DNA of 64,000 nucleotides, taken from the NCBI RefSeq assembly GCF_044502415.1, contig NZ_CP172402.1; one strand, given 5' to 3'. The position numbers and the translations under genes are program-made. Positions 26,527-35,940 of this stretch are shown piece after piece. Each line of letters opens with the position of its first letter. Position 1 is the first letter of the stretch. The notes below the pieces were generated by a model. The model made no database searches, was not told the origin of the DNA, and saw only the letters and a list, made by a program, of their open reading frames with translations. This DNA comes from Haloimpatiens lingqiaonensis. GTDB taxonomy: Bacteria > Bacillota > Clostridia > Clostridiales > Clostridiaceae.

Positions 26527-26866
26527 TAGTTGACAATTGACAGTTGACAGTTGACAGTTGACAATTGACAGTTGACAATTGACAAGTAAGTAAGAATTAA
26601 AAATTAAGGATTAAGAATTAAAAATTAAGAATTAAGAATTAAAAATTAAGAATTAAGAATTAAAAATTAAAAATTAAGGATTAAGAATTAAGAATTAAGA
26701 ATTAAGAATTAAGAATTAAGAATTAAAAATTAAGAATTAAGAATTAAGAATTAAGAATTAAAAATTAAGGATTAAGAATTAAGAATTAAGGATTAAGAAT
26801 TAAGAATTAAGAATTAAGAATTAAGAATTAAAAATTAAAAATTAAAAATTAAGAATTAAAAGTTAA
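26527..26866. repeat. heptamer arrays TTGACAR then AATTAAR
   Basis: Directly after the chemoreceptor stop come about eight TTGACAA/G units, then about 40 units of AATTAAG/AATTAAA in the same 7-bp register up to 26866. No gene is present. Confidence 0.92.
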
Positions 26867-26907
26867 TGTTTGGTGATTTGGAAATAATGGAATAGAATAA
26901 GAAAAAA

Positions 26908-26951
26908 CTAAAAGGTTGTTGATAAAATAAATTATCAACGGCCTTTTAATT
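26908..26951. terminator. bidirectional terminator
   Basis: AAAGGTTGTTGATA and TATCAACGGCCTTT form a long stem, with A-rich sequence before and T-rich after, so it can end both the chemoreceptor and the antiporter transcripts. Confidence 0.8.
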
Positions 26952-27140
26952 TTAGTTTTTGTTTTTTTACAGAAAGTACGTTTATTTCATTGAAGTTTTT
27001 CCATTTGTATTCAAATACTAATTGTTAGCTTCATATTCAACACCTTAAATAGGCTGCTATAAGGTGAGTTATGAATTAGTTATGGAATCTTTATTGATAT
27101 TCAAAACTTTTGCTGTGTTACTTAAGGCTATTGGGCAAAA

Positions 27141-28340
27141 CTATCCCTCAATAGTTAGTTTTGATTTTTGTTCAATATGAGCTTCTCCTGCCTTGAATAG
27201 CGCTATTTTTGTAAGTAGAGGTCCTACAAGCTCATAAATAACTGTGGCAGATAGTATTATAGTTCTTATGGCTGCTCCAAATTCTGGCACAGCAGTTTCT
27301 GCTACCATGGCTAGTCCTATAGCTACACCGGCCTGTGGAATTAAGGTAAGACCTAAATATTTTTGAACCACAGCAGGGGATTTGGCAAGTTTAGCACCTA
27401 GGTATGCGCCTAAAACCTTACCTATAACCCTAAATATTATATATGCAGCACCTAATAATCCTACATGTTTGAGTATGCTTAAATTAAGTTCTATTCCTGC
27501 TATGGTAAAAAAGGCAACAAAAACAGGTGGAGTAAATTTATCTACAATAGATAAAACTCTGGTACTATTAGGAGCGATATTACTTACAGTAGCACCTATA
27601 GCCATACAGGTTAAAAGTGGTGATATGTTCAATTTTATAGCTAGTCCAACAGTTATAAAGACCGTTGCTAAGCTTATAGTAAGAAGTTGATCTTCTCCCT
27701 CAGAATATTTAGAAATAAATGACAAAGCAAATCCAATAGCGATGCCTATTATAAAAGCTAAAAATATTTCTTTAATAGGTAATAAAAGTGTTTTAATATT
27801 AAAGGTTTGTGAGGCATCCATTAAGGATTTGGCTATGGTCATAGAAATTCCAAAGGCCATGATACCCACAGCATCGTCTATAGCCACAACTGGAAGTAAT
27901 GTATTAACTAGAGGCCCTTTAGCCCTATATTGTTTTATGACCATTATGGTAGCTGCAGGAGCTGTAGCAGCAGCTATGGCGCCGAGCATTATACTAAATG
28001 GTACCGGTTGTTTTAAAATTACAATCATAACAAAATCAACAATTAACACGGCAGTTAAAGACTCAAAGAGGGTTATTATTATAATTCCATTACCTAATTG
28101 TTTTAAATTATCAAAATTAAAAGAGCTTCCGATACTATAAGCAATAAAACCTAAAGCTGCCTCGGAAATTACAGATAGTTTGGCAGCTGCAGTAGAAGGA
28201 ACTAGATTTAAAATAGAAGGGCCTATTATGAGTCCAGCTATAAGATAACCAGTTACCTTAGGAAGTTTAAAGTAGGATATAACTTTTCCCATTATTAACC
28301 CTGAGATAAGTATAATTCCCACATAATATAAAGAGTGCAT
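27141..28340 (-). CDS. CPA2-family cation/proton antiporter (Kef/NhaS-like)
   Basis: A 399-residue membrane protein with about 12 helices and the CPA2 signature: GYLIAGLIIGPSILNLVPS near 30-48, the conserved VVAIDDAVGIMAFG segment near 150-162 with ion-binding Asp-Asp, and LIPQAGVAIGLAMVA near 335. It lacks the C-terminal TrkA-N domain of full Kef proteins. It exchanges Na+ or K+ for protons in the cytoplasmic membrane, but the ion cannot be told from sequence. It is co-oriented with, and 30 bases after, a PII-like gene, which suggests regulation by that protein. Confidence 0.88.
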   Translation of the reverse strand: MHSLYYVGIILISGLIMGKVISYFKLPKVTGYLIAGLIIGPSILNLVPSTAAAKLSVISEAALGFIAYSIGSSFNFDNLKQLGNGIIIITLFESLTAVLIVDFVMIVILKQPVPFSIMLGAIAAATAPAATIMVIKQYRAKGPLVNTLLPVVAIDDAVGIMAFGISMTIAKSLMDASQTFNIKTLLLPIKEIFLAFIIGIAIGFALSFISKYSEGEDQLLTISLATVFITVGLAIKLNISPLLTCMAIGATVSNIAPNSTRVLSIVDKFTPPVFVAFFTIAGIELNLSILKHVGLLGAAYIIFRVIGKVLGAYLGAKLAKSPAVVQKYLGLTLIPQAGVAIGLAMVAETAVPEFGAAIRTIILSATVIYELVGPLLTKIALFKAGEAHIEQKSKLTIEG

Positions 28341-28370
28341 TTGGTATCATCCTTTCTAAACTATTACAAA

Positions 28371-28709
28371 TTATAAGCAAAGACCTTCTACATAATTTAC
28401 AGGCAAAGTGAATACTATACCTACTCCAGGTTTTTTTAAATCACCCACTACATTTTTAATAGCTGAAATAGCTGTAGTTACCTGCTCATCTTTTAAAACA
28501 GTAAAAATAGTTTTGTTAAAAGGTCTCTTTTCATTTAAAAGCATTTTTAAAGAACCAAACATAGGCAAGTCTTCTCCACAAGAAGTAAGAATTCTAGCCA
28601 TGCCTGTGCTGTCAATTATGGTTGCTCCTCTTATACCAGAGTTATTTAATTCTTTTATTATATCCTCTAAATAGTTAGTTTTATTTAGAACCATTATTAA
28701 TACTTGCAT
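28371..28709 (-). CDS. PII-like small regulatory protein
   Basis: A 112-residue protein with the ferredoxin-like fold pattern of PII proteins: MQVLIMVLNKTNYLEDIIKE, then NNSGIRGATIIDSTGMARI, like the GIRGATII..GM segment found in PII-like sensors, and a final strand GIVFTLPV. The T-loop Tyr of GlnB is absent, so it is not a classical nitrogen regulator. It lies directly before an antiporter gene and probably controls it in response to a nucleotide, which is inference. A GAAAGGGGA site precedes the ATG. Confidence 0.75.
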   Translation of the reverse strand: MQVLIMVLNKTNYLEDIIKELNNSGIRGATIIDSTGMARILTSCGEDLPMFGSLKMLLNEKRPFNKTIFTVLKDEQVTTAISAIKNVVGDLKKPGVGIVFTLPVNYVEGLCL

Positions 28710-28853
28710 AAAAAATCCCCTTTCATAAAATTTTTTAATTTTTTTAAAATAATGACTATTATATATATATAGTATAACATTAATTTTGCTATTTTTAAAA
28801 AAATATGAATATATTAGGGTTAATAATAAAATTTATAAAGGCAATATTGGTAA

Positions 28854-29308
28854 CTCAACTTTCGCATATAGATTTTAAGTTCTACACTATACAAGGTAAG
28901 AAGTAAGAAGTAAGAAGTAAGAGTGAAAAGATTAGGTACTAGGTACTGGGTGCTAGGTACTAGGGAATGAGGATTTTCCTCCACTGCGTTACGGAAAATC
29001 TTTAATTAAATAAATGTATTAGTAAAATAAGTTATAATTATTTAAATAAATGGAGTAGTTATAGATTTTCTTTTTAGGGGCTTAAAAAATTTTTTATTGG
29101 CGGCAGTCAGCGAAAATATAGAAATATTAATTAATGTTGAAATTTCTATGGAATTTCTTAAATTTATATTTTTTTAAAACTCCATCAGGAGTTTTATCAT
29201 CCTAGCACCTAGAACCTAGCACCTAGAATCTAGAACCTATAAAGCGACTAATTAACCATTAATTACCTGCAATTTTTATATTTTTATTTTATAACTGTGA
29301 AAGTTGAA
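28854..29308. mobile_element. MITE-like element 2, 455 bp, with 7-bp target duplication
   Basis: Left end CTCAACTTTCGCA, right end GTGAAAGTTGAA, flanked by TTGGTAA at 28847-28853 and 29309-29315. The interior is very close to element 1 but has longer heptamer arrays (GTAAGAA, TAGGTAC, CCTAGAA), which explains the greater length. Confidence 0.88.
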
Positions 29309-29384
29309 TTGGTAATTAATGAAGGATTGTTTTTAAAGGAATATTGGATAATTAGATTGCAAAAAAGTAATACTAAATATAGTG

Positions 29385-29411
29385 CTGTATATGATATTTG
29401 CTAATATACAG
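29385..29411. promoter_or_regulatory. inverted repeat before adhE
   Basis: CTGTATAT (29385-29392) and ATATACAG (29404-29411) with an 11-base spacer, about 50 bases before the adhE start. It could be an operator or a leader hairpin. It does not match the Rex consensus. Confidence 0.4.
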
Positions 29412-29461
29412 TATGGAAATTAAAGCTATTTATTTGATTTTTAGAGAGGAAGTGAATTTTT

Positions 29462-32044
29462 ATGAAAGTAACTAATGCTCAAGAGTTGATGGACAAAATA
29501 GCAGAAGTAAAAAAAGCTCAAAGGGAATTTGCAACCTATAGTCAAGAACAGGTAGATGAGATATTCAGAAAGGCGTCTATAGCAGCAAACAACAATAGAC
29601 TTGACCTTGCAAAAATGGCAGTAGAAGAAACAGGTATGGGCATTGTAGAGGATAAGGTAATTAAAAATCACTTTGCTTCAGAATACATGTATAATAAGTA
29701 TAAATATGAAAAAACCTGTGGAGTTATAGAAAAAGACGAGGCTTTTGGTATATGCAAAATTGCTGAGCCTATAGGTGTAATTGCAGCGGTGGTTCCTACA
29801 ACAAACCCTACATCCACAGCAATATTCAAGGCATTAATAGCTCTAAAGACAAGAAATGGTATAATTTTTTCACCACATCCAAGAGCAAAAAATTGTACCA
29901 TAGAGGCAGCTAAAATTATACTTCAGGCAGCAGTTGAAGCTGGAGCACCAGAGGGAATAATAGGGTGGATTGATGAACCATCCATTGAACTTTCACAGGT
30001 AGTCATGAGGGAAGCGGATATGATTTTGGCCACTGGCGGTCCTGGAATGGTGAAGGCAGCCTATTCATCAGGTAAACCAGCTATTGGTGTTGGTTCAGGT
30101 AACACACCTGTAATTATTGATGAAACTGCAGACATAAAAATGGCAGTAAACTCAATACTTCTTTCAAAGACCTTTGACAATGGGGTTATTTGTGCATCTG
30201 AACAATCAGTAATAGCACTTAGCTCAGTATATGATCAAGTGAGAAAAGAGTTTTTGGAAAGAGGCGCATATATACTTAAGGGAGAGGAATTAGACAAAGT
30301 AAGAAATGTGATCTTGGTAAATGGAAACTTAAACCCAAACATAGTTGGGCAGCCAGCACATAAAATAGCTGAGCTGGCAGGAGTAAATGTACCAGAAAAT
30401 GCAAAGGTTCTTATAGGAGAAGTAGAATCAGTGGAGCTAGAAGAGCCCTTTTCACATGAAAAATTGTCGCCTGTACTTGGAATGTATAAGGCTGAAAACT
30501 TTGATGAGGCTCTAAATAAGGCAGAAAGACTTGTGGAGCTAGGAGGATTTGGTCACACTTCATCACTTTATATAGACACTAACAGAGGAAAAGAAAAAAT
30601 TGAAAAATTCAGCCACATAATGAAAACTGGTAGAACTATAATAAATATGCCTTCATCACAGGGAGCCATAGGAGACATATATAACTTTAAGTTAGCACCA
30701 TCCTTAACTCTAGGTTGTGGTTCTTGGGGTGGAAACTCTGTATCAGAAAACGTTGGTCCTAAACATTTATTAAACATAAAGAACGTGGCTGAAAGGAGAG
30801 AAAACATGCTTTGGTTTAGAGTGCCAGAAAAAGTTTACTTTAAATATGGAAGCCTTGCAATTGCGCTAAAAGAATTAAAGGATTTAAATAAGAAAAAGGC
30901 CTTTATAGTAACAGATAGGGTTTTATTTGAATTGGGATATGCAGATAAAATTACAGAGGTATTAAATGAAATAGATGTTAGCTATAAAATATTTACAGAT
31001 GTACAGCCAGATCCAACATTAGAGGCAGCCATAAAGGGTGCAGAAGAAATGAAAGCTTACAAGCCAGATACCATAATAGCTCTTGGCGGCGGATCAGCTA
31101 TGGATGCTGCTAAAATCATGTGGGTATTATATGAACATCCAGATGTTAAATTTGGAGACTTAGCCATGAGATTTATGGATATAAGAAAGAGAGTTTACGC
31201 GTTCCCTACCATGGGTGAAAAAGCAATGCTTGTATGTATTGCTACATCAGCTGGAACTGGTTCAGAGGTTACTCCATTTGCGGTTATAACAGACGAGAAA
31301 ACAGGAATTAAATACCCTCTTGCAGACTACGAATTGACACCAGATATGGCTATAGTGGATGCAGAACTTATGATGAATATGCCAAAGGGATTGACTTCAG
31401 CCTCTGGTATAGATGCCTTAACCCACGCTATAGAAGCTTATGTATCAATTATGGCATCAGATTTCACTAACGGTATGGCACTGGAGGCTATAAAATTAAT
31501 ATTTGAATACTTGCCAGTGGCTTACAATGAAGGAACAACTAATGTGGAAGCAAGGGAAAAAATGGCTCATGCATCAACTATTGCAGGTATTGCCTTTGCC
31601 AATGCATTCCTAGGTACTTGTCACTCTATGGCCCATAAACTAGGCTCAGCGCATCATATACCACACGGAATTGCTAATGCACTACTAATAAATGAAGTTA
31701 TAAAATTTAATGCAGTTGACAATCCAAGAAAACAAGCTGCTTTCCCTCAATATAAATATCCAAATGTGAAGGAAAGATATGCAAAAATTGCTGATTATCT
31801 AGGATTAGGAGGAAAAACAGCAGATGAAAAGGTAACATTGCTAACAAAGGCTATAGATGAGTTAAAAGCTAAAATAAATATACCAATGTCCATAAAGGAA
31901 GCAGGAGTTTCAGAAGAAGATTTCTTTGCTACTTTAGATGTCATGTCAGAACAGGCCTTTGATGACCAATGTACCGGAGCTAATCCAAGATACCCTCTAA
32001 TAGAGGAAATAAAACAAATGTATATAAATGCTTTTGGTAAATAA
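29462..32044 (+). CDS. adhE: bifunctional acetaldehyde/alcohol dehydrogenase
   Basis: An 860-residue fusion enzyme. The N-terminal acetaldehyde dehydrogenase (1 to about 440) has the active-site Cys in NGVICASEQSV near 245. A linker leads to the Fe-dependent alcohol dehydrogenase (about 450-860) with GGGSAMDAAKIM near 543 and the metal-binding His motif HSMAHKLGSAHHIPHG near 725-738. It reduces acetyl-CoA to ethanol and re-oxidises NADH, and in the family forms spirosomes. The length fits AdhE. The ATG follows GAGAGGAAG. The gene has its own leader with the MITE upstream. Confidence 0.97.
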   Translation: MKVTNAQELMDKIAEVKKAQREFATYSQEQVDEIFRKASIAANNNRLDLAKMAVEETGMGIVEDKVIKNHFASEYMYNKYKYEKTCGVIEKDEAFGICKIAEPIGVIAAVVPTTNPTSTAIFKALIALKTRNGIIFSPHPRAKNCTIEAAKIILQAAVEAGAPEGIIGWIDEPSIELSQVVMREADMILATGGPGMVKAAYSSGKPAIGVGSGNTPVIIDETADIKMAVNSILLSKTFDNGVICASEQSVIALSSVYDQVRKEFLERGAYILKGEELDKVRNVILVNGNLNPNIVGQPAHKIAELAGVNVPENAKVLIGEVESVELEEPFSHEKLSPVLGMYKAENFDEALNKAERLVELGGFGHTSSLYIDTNRGKEKIEKFSHIMKTGRTIINMPSSQGAIGDIYNFKLAPSLTLGCGSWGGNSVSENVGPKHLLNIKNVAERRENMLWFRVPEKVYFKYGSLAIALKELKDLNKKKAFIVTDRVLFELGYADKITEVLNEIDVSYKIFTDVQPDPTLEAAIKGAEEMKAYKPDTIIALGGGSAMDAAKIMWVLYEHPDVKFGDLAMRFMDIRKRVYAFPTMGEKAMLVCIATSAGTGSEVTPFAVITDEKTGIKYPLADYELTPDMAIVDAELMMNMPKGLTSASGIDALTHAIEAYVSIMASDFTNGMALEAIKLIFEYLPVAYNEGTTNVEAREKMAHASTIAGIAFANAFLGTCHSMAHKLGSAHHIPHGIANALLINEVIKFNAVDNPRKQAAFPQYKYPNVKERYAKIADYLGLGGKTADEKVTLLTKAIDELKAKINIPMSIKEAGVSEEDFFATLDVMSEQAFDDQCTGANPRYPLIEEIKQMYINAFGK

Positions 32045-32150
32045 GAAATAAAAATAAGAACTAAAAATAAAAATAAGAAATAAAAATAAAAATAAGAACT
32101 AAAAATAAAAATAAGAAATAAAAATATAAATAAGGAATAAAAGTATAAAT
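32042..32150. repeat. tandem array starting at the adhE stop
   Basis: About five units of roughly 19 bp (AAAAATAAAAATAAGAACT and close variants) follow the stop codon TAA and reuse its bases. Confidence 0.8.
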
Positions 32151-32156
32151 AAAAGT

Positions 32157-32210
32157 AAAAAACACTATGAAGATTTGGTAAGTTTTACAATCTTCATAGT
32201 GTTTTTTTAT
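32157..32210. terminator. bidirectional terminator between adhE and the M16C gene
   Basis: AACACTATGAAGATT and AATCTTCATAGTGTT form a 15-bp stem with a T7 run on the plus strand and an A-rich start that serves the minus strand. Confidence 0.92.
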
Positions 32211-35131
32211 TATTCAAATAAATTAAGAGTTTTGTTAAATAAATCCTTGTTTTCTGAAATTTTATTTTCATTTCCAATGACGCAGATGTAATTTTCATTA
32301 GCTAGCTTTTGGAAAAGGTCTTTTAAGCTCTTTAAGTTTTCTACATTACAGCCTAATATTTCATTTCTTTCCTTTTGAATAGTATCCTGAGAAATTCCTC
32401 TTATATAGTTAACAGCTGCGGCATCTCCCATCATAGATGGTGTCAATGGAGAATCCACTTCGCTCATGGTGCCTATGATGTACTTAGTCATTTCTCGTTC
32501 ATCCACATCTAGAGCTTCAACATATTTATAAATATCATTATAGGCATTTAGAGTTTCCTTTAAGTTAGGGTCTCTATAAGATGTACAGAATAGGTTACCA
32601 TTCATTTCAAAGTGAGAGAAGCATCCGTAAGCGCCACCTTGAACACGTACCTTATTCCATAGGTAATCAAAGCTTATTATAGTTTTCAAAACCTTAAGAA
32701 CTCCAGTATAGTCATAGCCAAGCTTTCTGAAGTTATAGCCTTTTGCTACATATTGAACCTTTGCAGAGGTCATGAAACCTTCATTTTCTGCCTTGAAATT
32801 AAAATTAGGTTTGCAGCAAGCAACCTTGCTGTCATTTAAATCATTATATAGACTGCAGAAAGTTTCCTTAAATTTAGTGTAGTCTTTTTCGTCGCTAGTA
32901 AAGCTAACTATAAGGTTTTCCTTGTTAAATACCATGCCATATATTTTTTCTAAGTTAGATTTAAGTTCATTCCATTTACTTTCAAAATTCTTTTCAAGAT
33001 CACATATAAACTTATAAAAATCTATGCCGTTTATCATCTCATTGTATTTAGTTGAAGGAGAGAAGTAGGAGCATACACGTTTTGCAGCTACCATGTGACC
33101 TCTATCAAACATAGACATTTCAAGTCTTGATTTTATCTTTTGAATCATTTCTTTTATTTTTTTATCTTCATCAAATTCAGTATTTGATATTATTTCTCCT
33201 AAAAGCTCCATAAGTCTAGGAAGTTTATCTATTAAAACTTTAGCTCTAACATTAAATTTAGGATAGAAAGTATCAGCGTCGTCAAATTTGCTGTAACATG
33301 CAGCACTAAAGCTCATTCCACCTGTGTTTATATCAATTTCGTTTGTTAAATCTTCATAGTTATAATTTTTTGTACTTATATTAGTTAAAAGAGCAGATAA
33401 AAGTGATGCATAAGGGATTAAATCCTCAGAAACTTCACCCATATCAAAGTACATAGTTAGATATCCTATACCACTGGTGAAAATAGGGTGATGAAGTATT
33501 TTAACACCACACTCTTCTTTTTCTACTAAAGGAAGTACATCAGATTCTTTTCTTATATCTTCTAAGGATAAAAGAGGTATAACCTTTAAAGCCTCAGGAG
33601 AATCAGGAGTAATTTGTCTTTCCATAAGCTTTTTAGTGTCTTCTATTATTTGGTTTAGTTCTTCTTCACTTAAGCTTTCCTTATATTTTTTAAGCTCTTC
33701 TCTTATTTTTGCATCTTTCTTTTCTGTAAGTCCCTTTTCAGGTTTTACTATAAGAATAGAGCTGTGAGTATTGCCTAAAAGATATTTTTCTATTAATTTT
33801 TCAAAATAATTTGTAGTAAGAGCAGTTTTTATCTTTTTAAGTGTATCCTCAAATTCTAAGTGCATAAATGGGCTTTCCTCATATAGCCAGCTGTCCATGC
33901 ATTGAATGCCGTATGCAAGGCCCTTAGGTAAACTTTGATAGTTAGCTTCTCTAAGGTCAAATTCCTTTCTATTTATACAAGCTTCAATTAACTTTTTATC
34001 TAAGCCTTTAGATACTAAATCTTTAAGAGTATTTATAACTATGTTTTTAAAATCTTCTTTCTTATGCTCATTGGAATTTTTAACTACTATACTAAATAAA
34101 GGTTGAAGAATACTTCTGTCATAGAAGCCATAAACATCTTTGCCAAGATTTGCTTCTATAAGAGCTTTTTTAAGTGGAGAAGACTCACTTTCAAGAAGAA
34201 TAGTTTCTAAAATATCTAGAGCTAGGTATTCTTCAGGGTCTGTAGAACTTCCCATTACAAAGTTATAGCTTAGGAAAGTTTTATCCTCATCGCTTTCATT
34301 TGGAGATATAGGATAATTAACCACTTGCTCAACAGTAGTATTAAATGGCTTTTGTGCAGGAATTTTTGAATCTATTTCCAATTTATCAAAATCCTTTAGG
34401 TAATTGTCATTTATAAATTTAAGTTTTTCCTCTATGTCCATATTTCCATAAAGATAAATATAGCTGTTTGAAGGATGATAATATCTCTTATGGAAGTTTA
34501 TGAATTCTTCATAAGAAAGCTCTGGAATATTGTCAGGGTCTCCGCCAGATTCCACACCATAAGTGGTGTTAGGGAATAAGGATTCCTGTATTTTTCTCAT
34601 AAGTACAGAGTCAGGAGATGAGAAAGCTCCCTTCATTTCATTGTAAACAACACCCTTGTAGGTTAATTCGTCTTCTTTGTTTTCTAGCTCATAGTGCCAG
34701 CCTTCTTGCATGAATATTTCACGATGCTTATATATATCTGGATACAAAACTGCATCAAGATACACATCCATAAGGTTTAAAAAGTCCTTATCATTTTTAC
34801 TTGCCACAGGATACATGGTTTTATCTGGGAAAGTCATGGCATTTAAAAATGTGTTTAATGATCCTTTTATAAGTTCTACAAAAGGCTCCTTTACAGGGAA
34901 TTTTCTAGAACCACATAGAACGGAGTGTTCTATTATATGTGGGACTCCAGTGCTGTTTTCTGGTGGAGTTCTGAAGGAAATAGAAAATACCTTATTATCA
35001 TCATCATTTTTTAAGAAAAAAAGTCTTGCACCTGTTTTTTCGTGCTGAAAAATCATTCCAGTAGAATTTATATCTTTAAGTTCTTTTGTTTCTATTAGCT
35101 TAAAGCCGCCGTATGTTTTGTTTAAGTCCAT
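32210..35131 (-). CDS. M16C family zinc metalloprotease (presequence-protease-like)
   Basis: A 973-residue protein of the insulinase/PreP class. The inverted zinc motif HxxEH appears as PHIIEHSVLCGS near residue 65, with the distal Glu segment EMKGAFSSPD near 155. Two halves of about 480 residues form the usual clam-shell chamber, and the C-terminal half has the R/Y pair region RVQGGAYGCF. There is no signal peptide, so it is probably a cytoplasmic peptidase that degrades peptides up to about 60 residues. The start ATG 35131 follows AAAGGGG. It is monocistronic and convergent with adhE. Confidence 0.93.
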   Translation of the reverse strand: MDLNKTYGGFKLIETKELKDINSTGMIFQHEKTGARLFFLKNDDDNKVFSISFRTPPENSTGVPHIIEHSVLCGSRKFPVKEPFVELIKGSLNTFLNAMTFPDKTMYPVASKNDKDFLNLMDVYLDAVLYPDIYKHREIFMQEGWHYELENKEDELTYKGVVYNEMKGAFSSPDSVLMRKIQESLFPNTTYGVESGGDPDNIPELSYEEFINFHKRYYHPSNSYIYLYGNMDIEEKLKFINDNYLKDFDKLEIDSKIPAQKPFNTTVEQVVNYPISPNESDEDKTFLSYNFVMGSSTDPEEYLALDILETILLESESSPLKKALIEANLGKDVYGFYDRSILQPLFSIVVKNSNEHKKEDFKNIVINTLKDLVSKGLDKKLIEACINRKEFDLREANYQSLPKGLAYGIQCMDSWLYEESPFMHLEFEDTLKKIKTALTTNYFEKLIEKYLLGNTHSSILIVKPEKGLTEKKDAKIREELKKYKESLSEEELNQIIEDTKKLMERQITPDSPEALKVIPLLSLEDIRKESDVLPLVEKEECGVKILHHPIFTSGIGYLTMYFDMGEVSEDLIPYASLLSALLTNISTKNYNYEDLTNEIDINTGGMSFSAACYSKFDDADTFYPKFNVRAKVLIDKLPRLMELLGEIISNTEFDEDKKIKEMIQKIKSRLEMSMFDRGHMVAAKRVCSYFSPSTKYNEMINGIDFYKFICDLEKNFESKWNELKSNLEKIYGMVFNKENLIVSFTSDEKDYTKFKETFCSLYNDLNDSKVACCKPNFNFKAENEGFMTSAKVQYVAKGYNFRKLGYDYTGVLKVLKTIISFDYLWNKVRVQGGAYGCFSHFEMNGNLFCTSYRDPNLKETLNAYNDIYKYVEALDVDEREMTKYIIGTMSEVDSPLTPSMMGDAAAVNYIRGISQDTIQKERNEILGCNVENLKSLKDLFQKLANENYICVIGNENKISENKDLFNKTLNLFE

Positions 35132-35735
35132 ATAAATATAACCCCTTTCTATATATAATAAATTTAAAATTTACATATTTTGTTTTTTTATACGTCTAAT
35201 TTATGCTTAAACTGTTATTTAGAATTTACACCTGTTGTTTTTTATAGTTGCCTTTCAGCAAATTTTGTTATGTCACTTTATTTGAAATTTGAATATATTG
35301 TTTTTTTAAGGGTGAATAATAAAAAATTCTATAATTAGTATTCCACTAATTATAAATATAATGATAATATATGATCTTATGAAAAAAATAAGCTGGTCTT
35401 TAAGAGGAATAAGTATATTATAACCTATTTCAGATATAAATTGGTATATTAATTGCCAAAAAATTCAACTATTCATAGGGTTCTAGGGTTATATGCTACG
35501 TTTTTAGAATTAATAATTAATAATTAATAATTAATAATTAAGGGGAAAACTTCTTTGGAGGTTTTTTAAAATAAAAATTAAAGGAATTCCCTGGGCATTT
35601 GAATCTTCTACATTTTAAATTAAAAACATTTATTCATCTAATGTAAAGCTTAAAATTTATATGCGTAGGTTCAGTAAATAAAAAAAGTAAGTGTAATTTC
35701 ACAGATAAATAAAAAATACTTGGACTTTTTTTATT
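35132..35735. other. gene-free stretch with decayed repeats
   Basis: It holds a heptamer array ATTAATA (35508-35542), a terminator-like stem AAAACTTC/GAGGTTTT (35547-35570) and a decayed MITE end (AAAATTTATATGCG near 35655). No gene was recognised. Confidence 0.6.
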
Positions 35736-35751
35736 GGTAACAAAAGTTACC
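35736..35751. promoter_or_regulatory. 6-4-6 palindrome upstream of hcp
   Basis: GGTAACAAAAGTTACC, a perfect inverted repeat about 190 bases before hcp. The form fits a CRP/FNR-family regulator such as HcpR, which controls hcp in anaerobes. That assignment is inference. Confidence 0.55.
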
Positions 35752-35785
35752 GAAAAAACTAGACTAAAAAGGTACAATATAGTTA

Positions 35786-35807
35786 CAGCAGGTAGTCATC
35801 GGATAAA
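35786..35807 (-). repeat. 130-bp repeat, short fragment
   Basis: CAGCAGGTAGTCATCGGATA is the complement of the first bases of the unit. The rest is absent. Confidence 0.6.
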
Positions 35808-35940
35808 TTTAGGTAAACAAGGTACAGAGGACAGATAATTAAAATACAAAAGAAAAAATATAAGGTGGTGAAGAGATCCGTTGTTAAAGGATTTTATATT
35901 AGAAAAACTGGGATTTAAAAAAGAAATTAGGAGGGTTAAT

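Larger units (their letters stand above)
23060..26529 (+). pseudogene. methyl-accepting chemotaxis protein, split by an IS
   Basis: The gene starts at ATG 23060 (GAGGAGG site) with a first membrane helix (LMGIFVSIMLIPIIGISVF) and is cut at 23304 by the IS. After one copy of the duplication ATATTAA is removed, the frame continues ...DILNIKKDPKLEGEVKTSLL and joins the downstream frame. The rest has a dCache sensor with the PTERIWYKNAV and YMSTPDKKM segments, a second helix (IIFIALGVTILSIIVAVILV), HAMP and the signalling hairpin tip EQTNLLALNASIEAARAGE. The intact protein would be a typical amino-acid-type receptor. From 24844 a truncated cytosolic and membrane part could still be made, without the first helix. 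Confidence 0.92.

Noticed and set aside
29385..29411. Rex operator before adhE
   Set aside because: The inverted repeat does not contain the TTGTTAA/TTAACAA halves expected for Rex.
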